Assembly (NCBI GenBank): GCA_030670165.1
Contig: DAOVCF010000124.1
Span: 1-5,961, forward strand
Source of the DNA: Candidatus Stahliibacteriota bacterium
GTDB taxonomy: Bacteria > Hydrothermota > Tepidihabitantia > B3-TA06
Length of the DNA stretch: 5,961 nucleotides
Reading direction: 5' to 3'
A program made the position numbers and the translations under genes. Of this stretch, positions 4,096 to 5,961 are shown piece by piece; positions within the stretch are counted from its first letter, which is position 1, and each line of letters begins with the position of its first letter. Below the pieces are notes generated by a model. It did not search any database and had not been told where the DNA came from. It was given only the letters and a program-made list of their open reading frames with translations.

Positions 4096-5328
4096 CTAAA
4101 CCCGTCTCAACGCCTCGGCAGGATGAACTTTGGTTCCCTGTCGGGCCGGGTACAGGGCGGTAAACGTTGCGATGAACCAGCCGAACAGGGAGCATGCCAA
4201 GACAACACCTGGGGTAAGGTTAACCGGGATAATGGGATTAAAGTATATGGAGGATCCCATGTCTTGACTTGACAGGGAGGAGAAGTTTACCTGTGGTACA
4301 ACCAGAGCAAGAACCACTCCCAGCACCGCCCCGATGAGAGCGCCAAACAAGCCGATCATCGAAGCCTCGGCAGTCAAGAGCCACAAGATGCGGTTGCCCC
4401 GCATGCCCATGGCCTTGAGGATGCCTATCTCCTTGATGCGCTCGAATACGGCCATGAGCATGGTGTTGATGATGGTGGCCGAGGCAATCAAGAGGATAAT
4501 GGCGTATATCACCCAGTATACACGTGTTATCATCGTCAACATACCCAGGATATTGTCCTGCTGCCAGGGCACGAACTTAAGGCCCATGTCATCACCTGCT
4601 TCTTCCTGCCAACGAGATGCAACCTTCTCGGAGTTATCCTTTGTATCCAGGAGCACCAGAACCTCGGCGGCCCTGCCTTTAAGATCAAGCAGTTGCTGGG
4701 CTGCGGCAAGGGGGATGTAGAAGGCGTTGTCGTCAAGATTTGCCTGGCCCAGTTTAACGATTCCCTTAACGGTGAGATTCATACCCGAGGGCGAGCCGTA
4801 TGCGGTAGAGGTAATGATCACTAATGAATCGCCTACTTTAAATCCAAGCTCCTCGGCCAGTCCCTTGCCGATCAGAATGGCATTATCGTTAGCCTCAAGA
4901 TAAGAGCCTTTCACCAGGTAGTTCTCTGCCGATAAATCGAGGAACAGCTTTTCACGCTCGACATCTATTGCGGTTCCGAACGCAGGTTTTGAGCGCTCAT
5001 CCCTGGAAAGAAGAACACCGAACGGTATGCGGTAGGTGTAGGCTTTCACCTCAGGGGTTGCTTCAACCATTTCTTCCAGTTCCGGTGTTATGTATAAGGC
5101 TTCCTCGAGGGGTGAGAGCTTTTCGCGTCTCAGGTACTCAGGTGTTACTATGCGAACGTGGCCGGACTTGATGCGCGCGGTGTTCTCTATCATGTTGTCA
5201 ATCATGCCGGTAATGAATCCCTGGGCATAGATGATGAGCGCGACCGCAATAATGATGCCCAGAGCGGTCAACATGGAGCGGCGCTTGTTCCTTAACACGT
5301 TTCTGAAAGCCATCTTAAAAAGCATCAT
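4096..5328 (-). CDS. ABC transporter permease, MacB/LolC-type FtsX family
   Basis: About 410 residues, normal for the family. Order: a short cytoplasmic N-terminus with FKMAFRNVLRNKRRSMLT, TM1 about 18-40, a periplasmic MacB-type core domain about 41-267, TM2 about 268-293, TM3 about 320-345 and TM4 about 372-393. The C-terminus carries YPARQGTKVHPAEALR. The FtsX hallmark follows TM2: INTMLMAVFERIKEIGILKAMG (about 287-308), the coupling helix that contacts the ATPase. Role by family: one half of a mechanotransmission-type exporter that moves lipoproteins or other substrates from the inner membrane. It is paralogous to the upstream permease, so a heterodimer like LolC-LolE is likely; the substrate is not shown. 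Start choice: ATG at 5328 sits only two bases after AAGGAGG, while the next ATG (5325) has a five-base spacing and may be the one used. Confidence 0.92.
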   Translation of the reverse strand: MMLFKMAFRNVLRNKRRSMLTALGIIIAVALIIYAQGFITGMIDNMIENTARIKSGHVRIVTPEYLRREKLSPLEEALYITPELEEMVEATPEVKAYTYRIPFGVLLSRDERSKPAFGTAIDVEREKLFLDLSAENYLVKGSYLEANDNAILIGKGLAEELGFKVGDSLVIITSTAYGSPSGMNLTVKGIVKLGQANLDDNAFYIPLAAAQQLLDLKGRAAEVLVLLDTKDNSEKVASRWQEEAGDDMGLKFVPWQQDNILGMLTMITRVYWVIYAIILLIASATIINTMLMAVFERIKEIGILKAMGMRGNRILWLLTAEASMIGLFGALIGAVLGVVLALVVPQVNFSSLSSQDMGSSIYFNPIIPVNLTPGVVLACSLFGWFIATFTALYPARQGTKVHPAEALRRV

Positions 5329-5330
5329 AT

Positions 5331-5338
5331 CCTCCTTA
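5331..5338 (-). promoter_or_regulatory. Stop codon of permease 1 fused to the Shine-Dalgarno site of permease 2
   Basis: On the minus strand TAAGGAGG contains the TAA that ends the first permease (5338-5336) and the AAGGAGG that serves the second. Ribosomes ending the first gene sit on the ribosome-binding site of the next, which favours translational coupling and matched amounts of the two subunits. The second gene starts seven (ATG 5328) or ten (ATG 5325) bases after the stop. Confidence 0.8.
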
Positions 5339-5961
5339 CGTACTGCGAAGCGCTTCTGAGGGTTCTATTTTGGTTGCCTTGCGTGCGGGGATCAAAGTGA
5401 TCACCGTGGAAATAATCCAGCCCAAAAAGAAGGTGAACGCCATGTAGCCGAAGTTGTACTCGCCTCTGTAATGGAGATCTAAGGGCATGGGTATCTCGAA
5501 ATCGCCCATCAAAGAGTTAAAATCCATGCCGACCTCGGTCATGTATGTCACGACTCCAAGACCCAGTATCACTCCGAACAGGCCGCCAAAAAAGCCGATG
5601 ATCGAGCCTTCGGCAAGCATCATCCACCGGATGTTTCCCTTTGAGAATCCCATGGCCCGCATGGTGCCCAGTTCGGGTATCCGTTCGTAGATGGACAACA
5701 GCATGGTGTTGACGATTCCCACGAGCGCGATGACGATAACTATGAATGCTATGAAGAATCCCACCGATTGCTTCTGACCGGCAATCTCAAACAGTCCGGC
5801 GTTTAAGTCGTACCAGGTGTAGAGTTCAAAATCTGCGCCCAGGTCTTTACCGATCTTTGAGCCCAGGACGTTCAGTCGTTCGGTATCTCTTGGCTTACCC
5901 TTGACGTGCAGGTTTATCTCTGATGCCGCGCCAGGAGCCTCCAGAATTGTCTGGGCATCGG
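5336..5961 (-). CDS. ABC transporter permease, FtsX family, C-terminal part (cut by window edge)
   Basis: The frame stays open on the minus strand to the right edge, giving 207 visible residues; a GTG at 5764 sits just before a membrane segment and is not the start. Visible residues 1-70 are the end of the periplasmic core domain (INLHVKGKPRDTERLNVLG, DFELYTWYDLN). Three membrane segments follow, as expected for TM2-TM4. The FtsX hallmark is present: VNTMLLSIYERIPELGTMRAMG. The tail is IPARKATKIEPSEALRST. It closely parallels the downstream permease (YER/FER, AMG, PARxxTKxxPxEALR), so the two are paralogues and likely partner subunits. The missing N-terminal half would include TM1; the ATPase gene is likely farther upstream. 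It is the first visible gene of the operon. Confidence 0.9.
   Translation of the reverse strand, partial: DAQTILEAPGAASEINLHVKGKPRDTERLNVLGSKIGKDLGADFELYTWYDLNAGLFEIAGQKQSVGFFIAFIVIVIALVGIVNTMLLSIYERIPELGTMRAMGFSKGNIRWMMLAEGSIIGFFGGLFGVILGLGVVTYMTEVGMDFNSLMGDFEIPMPLDLHYRGEYNFGYMAFTFFLGWIISTVITLIPARKATKIEPSEALRST

Noticed and set aside
4019..4195. Longer start for the LolA-like gene (4195 or 4087)
   Set aside because: The 4195 start overlaps the permease by 100 bases and its N-terminus is the permease 3' end read in another frame. The 4087 start would translate the palindrome and place 23 polar residues before the signal peptide; 4018 has a good ribosome-binding site.
4334..4720. Plus-strand frame of 128 codons inside the second permease
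   Set aside because: It is the antisense of a well-conserved FtsX permease core. It is rich in Arg/Ser/Met as expected of a shadow frame, and has no start signals.

Overview
The window looks like chromosome from a double-membraned (diderm) bacterium. Four things point that way: a MacB/LolC-type permease pair with a LolA-like periplasmic protein, a predicted lipoprotein with beta-rich sequence, a secreted protein ending in a FlgD-like / Por-type sorting domain, and a DUF4388 (PATAN) protein. This mix is common in FCB-group relatives and in candidate phyla such as WOR-3. That placement is inference only, since no marker gene is present. The standard genetic code fits every gene, and Shine-Dalgarno sites are strong (AAGGAGG).

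Layout. Positions 2-439 (+) hold the C-terminal part of a DUF4388 protein. Positions 559-1161 (+) hold a 200-residue predicted lipoprotein behind its own promoter. It converges on a minus-strand gene, 2985-1252, for a 577-residue secreted protein built of two homologous halves plus a C-terminal sorting domain. A 292-base gap (2986-3277) carries that gene's sigma70-like promoter, a leader with a four-codon mini-ORF and spare Shine-Dalgarno sites, and a hairpin element. From 3278 to the right edge runs a minus-strand operon, transcribed right to left: FtsX-type permease (cut by the window edge), second FtsX-type permease, LolA-like periplasmic protein.

How the genes fit together. The operon is most simply an ABC exporter working on lipoproteins or other envelope lipids. 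The two permeases would form a heterodimer, and the LolA-like protein would accept or carry the substrate across the periplasm. The ATPase is not in the window and is probably just upstream, beyond 5961. The lipoprotein and the sorting-domain protein are also envelope proteins, but nothing seen ties them functionally to the exporter.

Most worth a second look: (1) in the 577-residue protein the two halves carry the same sub-segments in swapped order; (2) a 51-bp, 49/51-identical direct repeat lies directly after two successive plus-strand stop codons and so brackets the lipoprotein gene, with a third diverged copy near 3150-3209 that keeps its hairpins; (3) a 28-bp palindrome sits between permease and LolA-like gene, and its one imperfect pair is a G-U wobble only in the sense RNA. 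No RNA gene, CRISPR array, insertion sequence or replication origin was recognised.
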